Below, in pieces: positions 20,334-30,991 of a DNA stretch of 59,898 bases. A model generated the notes under the pieces. That model saw nothing but the letters and a program-made list of their open reading frames with translations, was not told the origin of the DNA and did not search any database. Source of the stretch: Isochrysis galbana (lineage: Eukaryota; Haptophyta; Isochrysidales; Isochrysidaceae); assembly GCA_018136815.1 (NCBI GenBank), contig CM030934.1:2492172-2552069 (forward strand), read 5' to 3'. Both the position numbers and the translations under genes were made by a program. Numbering within the stretch: position 1 is the first letter of the stretch; every line of letters starts with the position of its first letter.

Positions 20334-20594
20334 TCACAAGGATGCTTACGGCGTGTCACGCTTGGTGGCGGCAGACGATGAGACGTCGGAGACGTCCGCT
20401 CCTAAGCAGGGGGGTGGGCAGCTACTAGCCGCCGTCGTCCCTAACTCTCGCTCCACCACGGCATCGGATGGTCAGCCGCCAGCCGTCGCCGCCTCTCGTT
20501 CTCGTACCACTACGGCATCTAGTCTGCAAGTTGACGAACGGTCGTCCAGATTGTCCTCTACGACCAGGGATTCTATCAACCTCTCTTACCTCGA
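20334..20594 (+). other. Low-complexity coding-like stretch before a gap
   Basis: A frame rich in Ser, Arg, Thr and Ala with an internal imperfect repeat (NSRSTTASDGQPPAV / SRSRTTTASSLQV) runs into the N gap. No domain is recognised. Confidence 0.3.
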
Positions 20595-20694
20595 NNNNNN
20601 NNNNNNNNNNNNNNNNNNNNNNNNNNNNNNNNNNNNNNNNNNNNNNNNNNNNNNNNNNNNNNNNNNNNNNNNNNNNNNNNNNNNNNNNNNNNNN
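20595..20694. other. Assembly gap (100 N)
   Basis: Exactly 100 N, a placeholder of unknown true length. It hides the 5' flank of the Mutator-like element. Confidence 0.99.
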
Positions 20695-20772
20695 GTGGTA
20701 GGTGCAGGTTTTTTCGGCTCCCCCCCCCCCCACCCGCCCCCTCCTTTCCCTTTCCCTTCGCTCGCGCAAGCA

Positions 20773-23622
20773 ATGCGGCGACTTCGCGCGGAGGCCTTCA
20801 GCGACTCGGCCTCAGAGGCTGGGGAGGAGGAAGTGATGGTGATGGAAGGGCCGGATGGAGACTCGGACCATGAGCTTCCCATGGCTGAGGAAGCCCACCT
20901 CCACCTCGACCTCGCGGCCGGCCAAAGAAAGCAGCGAGGCCAGCTGCAGCCGAGGCGATGCGGAATGGCGCAGGCGCGCCACAAGCAAAGCGCGGTCGTC
21001 CACGCGGCAAGGGAAGGGCATCGCCAGCCGCATCTCCTCCATCGGGCCCACGCAAGCGCCGGCGCAGTGACATCTTCTCGCCTGCTGAGGCAGCAGCTCA
21101 CGACCGCCAGGAAGCAAAGCAGCTGCGCGAGCTGAAGGCGCGCATCGAGGCTGCGACTGCGAGCGCAGCTTCGACGTGTTCTCCACCGTGGACGTCCGTG
21201 AGCTCGCCAACTCCATCGCGATGAAGACGCAGTCAAAGTGCTGCTCGGCCGAGTTCATCCCGGTGGCTCCTGAGTCGAAGATGGCCATTCACTCGGTGAT
21301 GCTCCCGTTCATGTGCTCAGTGTGTGGGGACATGATCAACATCAAGACGGGCAAGGCATGCCGTATCAATCTCGACGTGGACTCGGGCTCGGAGGGAATG
21401 GATGAGGATGGCGATGGGCTGACTAAGAATGATCGGCGGAAGCAAAGCGGAGGAAGCAAACCAACTCTCGACCGGAGTACATCGTGATGAAGGTTCTTGG
21501 GTGCCTGCTCGCAGGGCAGATGTATTCGGACTACGCAACTGTGGCGATCGCGCAAGGGGAGCAAGTGATGTCGCATAACACCTTCGACCGATACCTTAGC
21601 AAGCTCCTACCGTGGATCGAGAAGCTGCAGAAGGAGATGCTTGAGTTGGTGCGCTACTTGGTCGTACGATACGGTTCAATCGAACAGCTCGTCCTCACGA
21701 ACGACATGTTCTGGCTCACACGTGGACGCAACTCGCTCAATGGCTCAGGCACAATGTGTGACCTCGACTCCGGGGGCATCCTCGCGTATCGGCACTACTG
21801 CATTGGCACGGACATGCTCAGTGGTAAGGGCGGTTTTGAGTTCACTCCGAAGGCCATGGACGCCATCGGCTGCGGCGAGATGCTGGATGACATAGTCGAC
21901 TGGTTCGAGAAAGGCGATCTCGACGCCCTCATTGACAAGTACAACCTGCGTGTTCGTCCTTCCCTCGACGGTATCGTGCTCGACGGTGACGCCTCAACGA
22001 ACTTGTTGATCCCGCTAGTGCTTGCCAAGGCGAAGCAAACCACCGGCCGCACGAACTACTGTTCCAACTTCGCGTTTTCGACTGCTCCAACCACTTGGGC
22101 AAGAACGCAGGCGCAAAGGCGTTCGAGGTTGGACATCGCCTTCATAAGACGTGCAGTTGCAAGGACCGTATCACTCAGCTAGGCGAAGTGGACAAGCGGC
22201 AGCCCAAAGACCATCGCGGTCTGAATGTGCAGGCTCACCCTCTTGTCAAATCATGGCAGCGATCTACATCGGCAGCTTTGCGCAGCGCGAAGGACTGGCG
22301 CGCGAAAGCGGAGACCGAGGCTCGGACTGCGAGGGAAGCAGCAGCCGCGGCAGGCACAGAGCAATCTCCGGACATGCAGTCTCCGTTACCATCAATGTCG
22401 TCCCTTGCAGTCCAAGGGATCGAAGAAATGGTGAATCACCTTAGCAATATCCACGAGGGGAAGGGCTTCCTCACCGGCAAGCTACGGACTTGCCGCTTGC
22501 ATGACCTGACATTGCCAAACGGTGAGCCATACGTGTCCCGGCAGTGGAATGATTGTGCAGACTTCCGGGCCGAAATGGAGGCGTGGCTCAAGACTAAGTT
22601 CTTTAACAATATCGATGGTGTGATTCACCCGGAGCGTGGCGCAATGTGCCAGAATGCCTCAGAGCGCGTCGGCACCGTTGCACTGCATTACAGAACCAAG
22701 GAGAAGCAGCTGAGGCCCACACACTACGTTTGCTCCACTGGTCTCGCTATGGCACACGTGCAGAACGTTTGCATCCACAAATTTCGCAGGCAGCTCTTGT
22801 TGAAAGGTGAGACAGACGACAGGATCGAGGCCTTCGGACGATGGAGTCGCGCCTCTTCGAGCTCGTTGGCCTGCAGAGTAGGCCTGCGCAGCGCGCGCAG
22901 TGGATGCAGCGAGTGTCTGTCAGAGCGAAACGCAGCATGTTCCGGAAACAGTAGAGTACAAACGGAAGCGTAGCCAACAGCGCAAATCTCTCACTGAGAA
23001 ACGCCAAAACTATAAGACCGATCATCGCTACAAGTACAAGGGCGACACCGGTGGCAAGTCCCGTTCGACTTCTGGAGCGCAGGGTAAAGGTGTGGTAGGA
23101 GCGTGTACGTGCACCGCCACGTGCCAACGTGGCTGCCCTTGCCGGGAAGCCGCCACAATGTGCACCAACCTGTGCCATGCAAAGTCGACAAGGTGCCGCA
23201 ACCTCCTCAACGGGGGAAGTCTAGTAGGGGAGGATGCCGACATATCAGGTGCCGGGTCGTCCCAAGATCACGCGGCTGCAGCGCACGGCATGGTTTGCAG
23301 CGGTGCAACCGGTTGGCATCCACAGCAGCGCGTCCCACCGGCTGAGACAGAGGATCTGACCGATCGGACGGTGATGTGCTATTGGGATGGAGCTGGGTGG
23401 CTGCAAGGCACCATCCTCGAAGCAAATATGGACGACACTGAGCTAGATGGCGAGGACGTCGCAAACTGGCTGGTGTACTATGACGTTGATGACACAACGG
23501 CCGCGCATTACCTGTCGCACGATTCGTACTTCACCACAGCGGCGGACGACGACTCACTGTCATCCGTGGAGCACGGTGCTTGGTACCTGTTGCTTGATGA
23601 GTGCGAAGAGTGCGTGTTCTAG
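20773..23622 (+). pseudogene. Mutator-like DDE transposase with AT-hooks, Cys-rich and Tudor-like parts, frameshifted
   Basis: Coding sense runs across several frames: ATG at 20773; AT-hooks RGRPKK and KRGRPRGK near 20910-21010; a CxxC pair (FMCSVCGDM) near 21310; then the transposase core at 21484-22180. The core has NDMFWLTRGRNSLNG, LDSGGILAYRHYC, AMDAIGCGEML and IVLDGDASTNLL, followed after a one-base shift near 22076 by DCSNHLGKNAGAKAF. This is the D...D...H-GKN-GAKA layout of Mutator-like transposases. A Cys-rich domain (CTCTATCQRGCPC...CTNLCH...CRNL) lies at 23104-23205. A Tudor/chromo-like region (TVMCYWDGAGWLQGT...WLVYYDVDD) precedes the stop at 23620-23622. Five or six frame changes (near 20885, 21160, 21460, 22076, 22840 and 22975) show decay. 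Sequencing error is possible but unlikely to explain all of them. Confidence 0.75.
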
Positions 23623-23636
23623 TCGCAGGTTGTGTT

Positions 23637-24173
23637 GGGCTCCATGCACGGGCGTGGCTTGCTGTGCATAGCCTCCTAGAGTCCGCGCTTGGCGTCGGAG
23701 TTGAATATCGCCGGATATCAGCATAAGCATGCGCAAGGAGTGTCCGTGCCGTACGTGTTGGTGTGAGCGCTGAGGTTGGTTTCAAGAGCTGTGAGTAGGC
23801 TCATATGGAAGATCAGAGTAAATGCTCTCTACCTCATATTTTCTGGTGAATTTTAGGGACTTGCAATCCGTCTTTTGAGCCACGGTAACTTGAGAAAAGA
23901 CAGCAATGGGTATTTTTTGGACTTAGACGCCTTTAAGTCTCCGGGAGGGCCTGTAAAATACACCAAAAAATATGAGCTAGAGAGCATTTACTCTGATCTT
24001 CCATATGAGCCTACTCACAGCTCTTGAAACCAACCTCAGCGCTCACACCAACACGTACGGCACGGACACTCCTTGCGCATGCTTCTGCTGATATCCGGCG
24101 ATATTCAACTCCGACGCCAAGCGCGGACTCTAGGAGGCTATGCACAGCAAGCCACGCCCGTGCATGGAGCCCC
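23637..24173. repeat. Large, very precise inverted repeat (about 220-bp arms, about 96-bp loop)
   Basis: The left arm, 23637-23856, begins GGGCTCCATGCACGGGCGTG. The right arm, 23953-24173, is its reverse complement with only a handful of mismatches, becoming less similar toward the loop. The left arm begins 15 bp after the stop of the Mutator-like transposase, so it may be that element's terminal inverted repeat, with the right arm belonging to a second, inverted copy. Alternatively the whole unit is a foldback element. Confidence 0.9.
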
Positions 24174-25288
24174 AAGGCAATCTGGACGAATCTGCATGCG
24201 CCTCGTAGCCGGGGAGCGCCGCTCCTGCCCGCCACCACCTCGAATTCTGCCGCCTCGCATGCAGACGTTCAACACCAACGTTGAGAGCCCGCCAGAATGG
24301 CCGCCAGAACGCGGCACCTGCGGCCATCATTGCGCGCCCAGCGGCACGAGAGTTGCCCCACATATCGGTGTTGCCGACCTGCCCCGCTTCTGCGCCCAAG
24401 AGGCCGCGCATATGCCCACCAGACCCGCCTTGCGCTCGCTCCTCGCTGCCACGCTGGCGGCGAGGAGAGGGGTGGGGGAGGAGGCCCACCCTCGGCGATC
24501 GCGACAATGGGAGGAACCAGCCATCCGGGCCCGATCATGGCCCAGGTGGATGGCTCTCCACAGCCGCGGCCCAGCGGCCCTTCTGCTAAGGGTTGCGGAG
24601 CCATAGCCCCAGAGGAGCGGGCCCGTGCCAGCGCGGCCGCCGCCCATGGGATCGGCCGTAGAAGCCCCGCCGATAGTTGTACCTACCACCTTAAAGTGGA
24701 ACTCGTCCGCTGAAGCCAACGCGGAGGGTCGAGGAGAGATCCAAACTCGCGCGGGGGGAGAAGGCGATGTGCGGAGAGACCTTCTAGACAAGCGACGAGC
24801 AAGGGGCGACGAAACAAGACGCGAGGCGCGAGGCGCGTGCCATTCGTTCTTCCTTTCTTTCATCGAAACCGCGACGAAACTAACATTAAACGTCGGTGCC
24901 CCCTCCGCGAGGATCGCGAAGAAGAACGGACGAGATGGAGGCAATCATCGAAGGAACCGCGAGAGGAATCGAAGCGAGGGGGGGAACAACGACGGCCGGA
25001 GGAAACGAACCACGCGCGGGGGAGAAGAGAACCTCGCGCGGGGGGGGATTAATATAACGGCCAGAGGCGACGGACGGCACGCCGAGGGAAAGAACCTGCC
25101 GCGGGGGGGGGCGAGGGACCGAGGGCACGGCGGGGCAGCGTGGGAGGGCGTGAGGCCGATCTCGGAGCGAGATCGCGTCCTTTCCCTCGCGGAGCGCGGA
25201 GAGACCCCCCACGAGATATCTTGGGACCGGAGAATGTTTTGGACGAATCTTCTTGCCGTCGGCCGAGGAGAGGCGGACGGAGAGAGAG
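24174..25288. other. GC-rich, purine-rich intergenic sequence
   Basis: Frames are open on several strands because of base composition. No domain is recognised. A GA run lies at 25279-25302. Confidence 0.4.
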
Positions 25289-25576
25289 AGAGAGAGAGAG
25301 AGAGTCTCGCAGAGCGACTGCAGAACGAGAAGTCGAAGTCATGCCGGTTTATTACCTTAAACGAGCCAACAATTATAGTAACAGCAAAAACAAAATTCGA
25401 ATCGCAAATTTCGAGACCAAAACCTGCAAACCTGGACTTGAGACCATGGGGAATCCGAATCTGTGTGTCTTGTGCGTCAGTGGCAACACGGGGAACTGTT
25501 CAATTGTAATTGTGAGCGCGTACCTTACACGAATATTCATGCCTACAGCCTTCAGATGGGCAGGAATACAACATGG
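25289..25576 (+). repeat. Dispersed repeat RI, copy 2
   Basis: It matches the minus strand of 5174-5460, including GCAGAACGAGAAGTCGAAGT and TGCCGGTTTATTACCTTAAA. It is followed by ACATG and an open frame beginning METSRGGAPAASAAHGPSGE, which stops at about 25734. This supports a leader role in front of a retroelement ORF1-like frame. Confidence 0.75.
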
Positions 25577-25973
25577 AAACGAGCCGCGGAGGCGCACCGG
25601 CGGCTAGCGCGGCGCACGGTCCATCCGGGGAGCCCGGAACGGGCTCATCGGAAGAACGGGGAGGGCAAATGACGGGCATGAGAGATGGACGGGAGAGTGG
25701 CACGGAACGCGAACCGGAGGGTCGGAGGATGTAAGAAAGGGCGCGGCGAGCAGTTACCGCTTACTTGGGACTCGTAGGGACTCGTAGACTCGAAAGGACG
25801 ACTCGGAAGACTCGGGGCTTGGGGGTACTCAGGGGCTGCAGGTCACCAACAGGCGATACAGTGGATAAAACCACACAAACCAACACTCTGCACTCAAACA
25901 TTCACGGTAACAGGACGGAAACATACGTTAAACGAACCCCCTCTGGTGAGCAGATTCAGGAGTGCCCACCAGA

Positions 25974-25978
<5 letters not shown>

Positions 25979-26004
<26 letters not shown>

Positions 26005-26280
26005 ACGAGGGCTCGGGGGCAAAACACAATTCGGACTCCGGCTCGGACTACAGAGTAAAATCCAGTGCCCTCGCGAGTCCTGCCTCGAGTCTCGCGAGGC
26101 AGCGCCGAAGGACGCTGAAGGAAGCGCTGCGGGACAGCGCTGAAGGACGCAGAAGGACACTGAAGGACGCTGCAAGACGCGCTGCGGGACATCGCTGACG
26201 GACAGGGGGGGGGCGCTGAGAGACACTGGGAGACGCTGAGGGACGCTGGGGAACGTTGAGGGACGCGCTGGGGGACTTTC
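25979..26280. repeat. GA microsatellite, then degenerate GACGCTGA(A/G)GG repeats
   Basis: GA units span 25979-26004. From about 26080 to 26275 a unit of about 10-11 bp resembling GACGCTGAGG or GCGCTGCGGGAC recurs more than a dozen times with drift. Confidence 0.7.
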
Positions 26281-26577
26281 GCGCGGGGGGTTGAGGGAAG
26301 AGAAGACGGCGCCTCAACGCGCGGACGCGGAAGAGAGCCGCCGTCTCGGCGCGCGGAGGGGGGGAAGCGGCAAGCGGCGGAGGGGGGGGAAGGAAATCTG
26401 CGGAGGGGGGGGGAAGGGCCGCCGTCTCGGCGCGCGGAGGGGGGGGAACCGCGCGGAGGGGGGGGAAGGGAACGGCGGAGGGGGGGAACAGCGGAGGGGA
26501 AGGGGAGGAGCGGAGGGGGGGGGAAGGGGAGCGAAAGGGGGGGGGGGGGAGAAACTGCCGAGGGGGGTGAGATCGCA
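26281..26577. repeat. G-rich low-complexity block
   Basis: Repeated GGCGCGCGGAGGGGGG and CGGAGGGGGGGAA strings; GCCGTCTCGGCGCGCGGAGG appears twice (about 26338 and 26420). No coding signal. Confidence 0.7.
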
Positions 26578-26900
26578 TCACTGACCCAATCATCCCTCAC
26601 ATTCAGGTATTTTTCCCGGCCTGGCCCGGGAAAATCAGGGAGTGGAGAGAGGGGAGGGAGGAGAGTTGCGGAAGGGGGGGGGAACCGCGGAGGGGGGAAT
26701 CACAATACTGACCCAATCCTCCCTCACATTCACGTATTTTTCCCGGCCTGGCCCGAGAAAATCAGGGAATGGAGAGAGGGGAAGGAGGACTGCAGAGGCG
26801 GGGTGAAAACACAGTACTGACCCAACTTTCCCTCACATTCACGTGTCTTTCCCGGCTTGCCCCGGGAAACGCATGGAATAGAGAAGGGAAACGCAGAGAA
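26578..26900. repeat. Tandem repeat, three copies, period 109-128 bp
   Basis: CTGACCCAA...CCCTCACATTCA(C/G)GT..TTTCCCGGC...CCCG(G)GAAA recurs at about 26580, 26708 and 26817. The core pairs CCCGGCCTGGCCCGGG into a short palindrome. G-rich spacers separate the copies. Confidence 0.8.
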
Positions 26901-27010
26901 TGGAGAGAGGGGGGGAGGGGAACTGCAGAGGGGGGATGGAACTGCAGAAGGGGGAGGGAACTGCAGAAGGGGAGGGAACTGCAGAAGGGGGGGGGCCAGT
27001 TCTGTTACCT

Positions 27011-27232
27011 GCATCTCTTACCTTAAACGCGTGGACAATTACCGTAACGGTAAAAATAAAACTCAAATCTTCGAATTTCGAGACGAAAATCGGCGAACCA
27101 GGACTGGAGCCCACGGAGAATCCGAATCGGCACGCCTTGCGTGACCACGACGAACATAGAAGACGATATATAACGAAGAAGGAGCGCGCTCATGCCGAAA
27201 TATTCACGCCGAGAGGCCTGAATACAACACAC
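27011..27232 (+). repeat. Dispersed repeat RI, copy 3 (diverged)
   Basis: It shares the order of landmarks with copies 1 and 2: ACCTTAAACG.GT..ACAATTA, GTAAAAATAAAA, TTCGAGACGAAAAT, GGAGAATCCGAAT, ATATTCACGCC, and GAATACAACA at the end. Confidence 0.65.
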
Positions 27233-27737
27233 GCCTTTTAACTTCTAAGGGTGAAAATTCACCAAGTCAAGGTTGAGGTTTTATCACGCGATTTTTAGGG
27301 TATTACCCTGGAAATGGGTATATTAGGCAGAATCTTATAAGAAATATGCACATTTTCGACGCCATTCGACACACAGACCCAAAAACGTTTTCGCGCTCGT
27401 GCGAAATTGACGTCGACCACAAAAGTGCACCACAGGTCGTGCTGTGCGACGCGCGCCTGCGTTCCCCGGGCACGGTTACCCCAGGACAGGCAGTACAGAG
27501 CCCTGCACCATCGCACCATCGCACGGCGTCGCCTACCTGCGCCCTCCACCTCGCCCCTGCTGGCAGCTGCTGCCAGCCTCTCTCGCGCGTGCAGTGCGCG
27601 GCTGGCCGCGAGCCGTCAAAATGACGGTGCTGCGCATGATGGGCTGGCCCATCACGCGCGGCACCGCCTCAGTATGGTGGGAGGGGGTGCCTGCTGGCCT
27701 CCTGGCCGCGCAGACCCTCGCCAGAGCGGCCGGGGGC
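27233..27737. other. Intergenic, no supported feature
   Basis: Mixed-composition sequence without a convincing frame. Confidence 0.4.
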
Positions 27738-27875
27738 GAATCGCACCATTTCTTGGCGAAGATTTTCGTCGCGTCAGGTAGCCCCCCCGGGAGGTTTTTT
27801 ATTGGGCCTCGCGCCACGGTCAAAAATGCAGCCCAACCCTTACTAATAGTTAAAAAGCCCCTGTTTGACCGACCT
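27738..27875 (-). repeat. Dispersed repeat RD, partial copy
   Basis: The minus strand reads GGTCGGTCAAACAGGGGCTT, a TTAACTATTAGTAAGGGTTG block and the AATAAAAAACCTCCC block, as in the copies at 48221-48608 and 54171-54556. The 3' half of the repeat is absent. Confidence 0.8.
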
Positions 27876-28262
27876 ATGCGTGGTCGACCGTCGACCAGCT
27901 CTAGCTCTAGTACTCCTGTAGCTATAGTCCTCCTGGAGGCTGGAGGATGATCAAGATGTAAATAGCACATATGGCTATATTTGGAGCCGTTTGGGGCCTT
28001 GGGAGGTTCTTGGGGCCATTTTGGGCATGTATGGGATATGGGATGATATGGGACCACCTCCACCTCCGAGTCAACCCAAATACAAATAGCTGCCAGCAAG
28101 ATATAGGCGGCTTGCCTTCATTTGGTCTCCTTTCCCTCAGGGTTTCTTCCCCTCCCGTGGGGACTCTGGCCGAGCAACATCAAATACAAAAAAGCTCGGT
28201 CCTAGGACACCGGGCCTAGCTCACCATGAGGGCGCTCCTGTGAGCAAGGGGATGCATGGTTA
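27876..28262. other. Intergenic, no supported feature
   Basis: It contains short CTAGCTCTAG-type repeats near 27897 and a GGGATATGGGATGATATGGG run near 28030. No coding signal. Confidence 0.4.
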
Positions 28263-28855
28263 CTAGTGCGTGCCCCCCTCGATGAAAATCCCAGCGGCCT
28301 CCTCGTCACGCATGACGTGGACCTCTCCTCACACTTGTCTTGAAAGGATCGTCTTCAATGAGTGCATCGGATGTATACCGCACTCCTCGTGTGTCAGCTT
28401 GAACTTCTTTTCGATGTCGTAAAAGCTGTGGTACGGGTCAATGTACCCCTGCTTCTTTTCGAGCATGAGGTAATGCGTAATGCCTTCCGGTCTTATCGAT
28501 GGCGTAGGGATACGGAAAGTCGTTCGCTCCTACAGGCGATACAAATGCGACGATCTCGTCGACGGCCTCAAATCCAAACACTTCGATGCCCACGAATACG
28601 TACTTGAGGTCGCCGATGTAGAAGAGCAAAGAGTTCCCTGCTTCATTCATTGAGCTTGTTCACTCTGTCGTACCCTCCTGACAATACAGTCAATGGGCAG
28701 AGGTGGCTGATGCCAACAAACACGTCCTCGCACACGAACGCGTGATGCGAGGCTTCGCCGTGTACATCGACCAAGTGCCTACCGTCATCGCGCTGTGCAA
28801 CGGACGCGACAAAGCCCACGCCGCCATTGTCACGGGTCGCGTACTTTTGGACACC
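28263..28855 (-). pseudogene. Giant-virus-type conserved protein remnant
   Basis: Three minus-strand frames read in succession like one protein. The first, about 28855-28648, has KYATRDNGGVGFVASV and VFVGISHLCPLTVLSGGYD. The second, about 28650-28438, has LLFYIGDLKYVFVGIEVFGF and SPVGANDFPYPYAID. The third, about 28480-28263, has YLMLEKKQGYIDPYHSFYDI and, past an in-frame TGA, GIFIEGGTH. The order 'T.DNGG.pF', 'SGG', 'LL.i.d.KYVFIG.E...F' and 'SPVG.nD.PYPYAid' is that of an uncharacterised protein family I associate with nucleocytoplasmic large DNA viruses of protists. Two frameshifts and one stop make it inactive. The function of the family is unknown. It is joined on its upstream side to LINE copy L2. 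Confidence 0.6.
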
Positions 28856-28867
28856 GGGTTCAGGGTG

Positions 28868-29490
28868 GCTATTCTCCTATGCAGGACGTGTTTGAAGTGC
28901 ATATATGAGTCTCTTGGCGTTAAAAAGTTGTATTTGTATAGCTGAGATACTTGTTTCCATTTCCCGGAGAGATCCGGTAGTCGTTTTTCCCACCTCAATG
29001 TGGATTTTTGTTTCTTCGTTTTCCTCATTGCGAGAAACGCTTTGGTCAGCGCCTTGACGTTAACATCCTCTAGGGTTTTATTCGCGCCTTTAAACGTGTA
29101 TTCTTGTGGTATCGGGTACGCCGTCTCGGCCGGACCGTCGTACGCTCGGCCCCATTTCAATGGGATGTATAATTCGTCTGGTGATGGCTGCGGGTTGGCT
29201 CTCTCATGAATATGGGGTTCTCCCATCACATTAAGCTTGACTACGTGAAAGTCGCCGCTCCGGCGCAGGTAATACTTGTGTTCTTTGTCCACCAGTATGT
29301 CTCCTAGGTCATGCGCGTCCGGGTCTTCTTGAGGGGCTAACTCATGTTCTCCCGGAGTGAGGGGAGGAGACCCCGCTTTCTTCCTAAGAAGGTGCATATA
29401 TTCATTGGTGGCATCCGCCATTCTTGCTATAGACCATTCGGCTATCTTTTCCCATGACTTTAGAAATAGACCTATCGAAATGTAGTTACG
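28868..29490 (-). pseudogene. LINE copy L2: ORF2 C-terminal fragment, cut at the zinc knuckle
   Basis: The frame begins within the end of the ORF1-like frame (FLKSWEKIAEW) and runs to WKQVSQLYKYNFLTPRDSYM and HFKHVLHRRIAT, closely matching the element at 59265-59898. Homology stops just before the expected CxxC knuckle, at about 28868, where the viral-type remnant begins. The RT and endonuclease regions are absent. Confidence 0.75.
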
Positions 29491-30599
29491 TGGAAGCCTT
29501 CACGCTCCAGCGCGCTAGCCAGGTGGCGAGTCTTGGTCTTGTATGCTTTGACCGGGTCAAAGATACGAAAGACGATGTACGTGGCTACCTCCTTTAGAGA
29601 GGATCGGATCGCGCTTGACTTGCGAGGGGCTGAGTCGGCTAGCGCCCCATAGGTGATCGCGAATTCGTGTGAGACGCCCGATAGGGTAGCTTGAAGTTTG
29701 TCGCCGTATGCGGCCTTGAATTGCTCGTGTGCGTCGTCATCGACATAAAAAATCCAAGGCCCTTTGCGGCCTTTGTCCATCCCATCCGGGGTAGCGTCCA
29801 AGCCCTCTAACTTGGAAAGAAGGAACTTCATGTAGGTTGCCATGTCCTCGCTCTTCTTGATGTCCTTCTTGTCGTCGGCTAGCTGCGCTAGCTGAATGTA
29901 AAAAGGAGTGTCCTCCGGTTCCTCTTCCTCATCTTGATCATGAGGGGGAGAGGTGAATTGCGTTGCTATGGGTGGGTTCGGTTTTGGGTCCGATTGCGGG
30001 TCCGCTCGCTTGCGCGAGGGTAGCGTGGGTTGTTGAGTGGGTTGAGGTGGGCCTTGCTGCTTCTGTGCTGGCTGCTTTGCCATGGGTCCAGCCGCTTCGG
30101 CGTACGATTTCTGGTTGGTGTTTTTTGAGAGGTTGGAGGCCGAAAAGGCCCCCAGGATTGATTGTTGTGTGAAGTGCCCGCCCACGAGGGGTGCACTGGT
30201 GGTAGGAGTTGCCTCCATGGGGGTGGCAGCAGTGCTGCCACCCACCATGGGGAGTCCTTGTTGGGGTGGCAAGGCGGCAGTGGCAGGCGGCAGGGCCAGA
30301 GGCTGGCCCTGTTGTTCTGCAGGGAACAGGACTCTGCCTGTTCCCTGCTTCTGGTGTTGTAGGGGAGGTGAGGGCGGGAACATCATGTCGACGTCACGGT
30401 CCGTGAGGGGGGCAGCCTGCGAGCGCTTCGGCTCCGGCGGCTTGGGGCGGCCCCGGTGGGGCGTCGTGGCGGCAGGGGGCTGGGAGGTGGGAGCGGTCGG
30501 CGCGCGCTCCATCGCTGAAACTATAACGATAGTTTTGAAATATCCAATTAATATTTCGCGGGATATTTCCGCCAACCCATAACTGTCGCCATCCGCCAT
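29472..30599 (-). CDS. LINE ORF1-like protein (copy L2)
   Basis: An intact frame of 375 codons. A Pro/Gln/Thr-rich N-terminal half contains ERAPTAPTSQPPAATTPHRG and a likely basic segment (SRKRADPQ). An acidic stretch (DQDEEEEPEDTPF) follows, then a more ordered C-terminal domain (PWIFYVDDDAHEQFKAAYGD, ATYIVFRIFDPVKAYKTKTR). LINE ORF1 proteins usually bind the element RNA and are low-complexity at the N-terminus. The position directly upstream of an ORF2 C-terminus on the same strand supports this, but I recognise no defined RRM or CCHC knuckle. The first ATG is at 30599; a second candidate start is MERAPTAP, at 30512. Expression and activity are unknown. Confidence 0.6.
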   Translation of the reverse strand: MADGDSYGLAEISREILIGYFKTIVIVSAMERAPTAPTSQPPAATTPHRGRPKPPEPKRSQAAPLTDRDVDMMFPPSPPLQHQKQGTGRVLFPAEQQGQPLALPPATAALPPQQGLPMVGGSTAATPMEATPTTSAPLVGGHFTQQSILGAFSASNLSKNTNQKSYAEAAGPMAKQPAQKQQGPPQPTQQPTLPSRKRADPQSDPKPNPPIATQFTSPPHDQDEEEEPEDTPFYIQLAQLADDKKDIKKSEDMATYMKFLLSKLEGLDATPDGMDKGRKGPWIFYVDDDAHEQFKAAYGDKLQATLSGVSHEFAITYGALADSAPRKSSAIRSSLKEVATYIVFRIFDPVKAYKTKTRHLASALEREGFHVTTFR

Positions 30600-30991
30600 A
30601 CTCCATACTACGGCCCGTGGGCGAGTCCCTAGTGAGGCGCAGTGAGCGGGGGGGAAGGGGGCGGGGGCGGAGATCGGAGATCAAGAGTCCGGATTCGAAG
30701 TAGAGAGTGGAGCGGTCGCGGCACGCTCTATAGTCCATAGTCCAGCATAGTCTCCATACTTCCAACTACAACAATAGCCTTTTTAGTGGTGGTAATAACG
30801 CCCCAAAAGTTTATCATGACCTTGTTCAACCTAGGATTTAGGCGGTAGCCCTAGAATCTGTAGAGGTTTGTTTCAATATGCTACCTGCGACACCACAATT
30901 TTGTCTTGCACACACAGTCCGTCTCAGCTCGGCCAAGCAGCCAAGAGAGCGGCAACCACGCGCGAGGCTCCAAGCCACCCGCGTTCTCGAA
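30600..30991. other. Intergenic between L2 and the MFS gene
   Basis: It includes an imperfect repeat of CATAGTCCA/CCATACT near 30731-30760. No gene seen. Confidence 0.4.

Noticed and set aside
24290..24944. Minus-strand ORF of about 200 codons near 24.3-24.9 kb
   Set aside because: Composition-driven, overlapping other equally open frames, with no domain and no start context.
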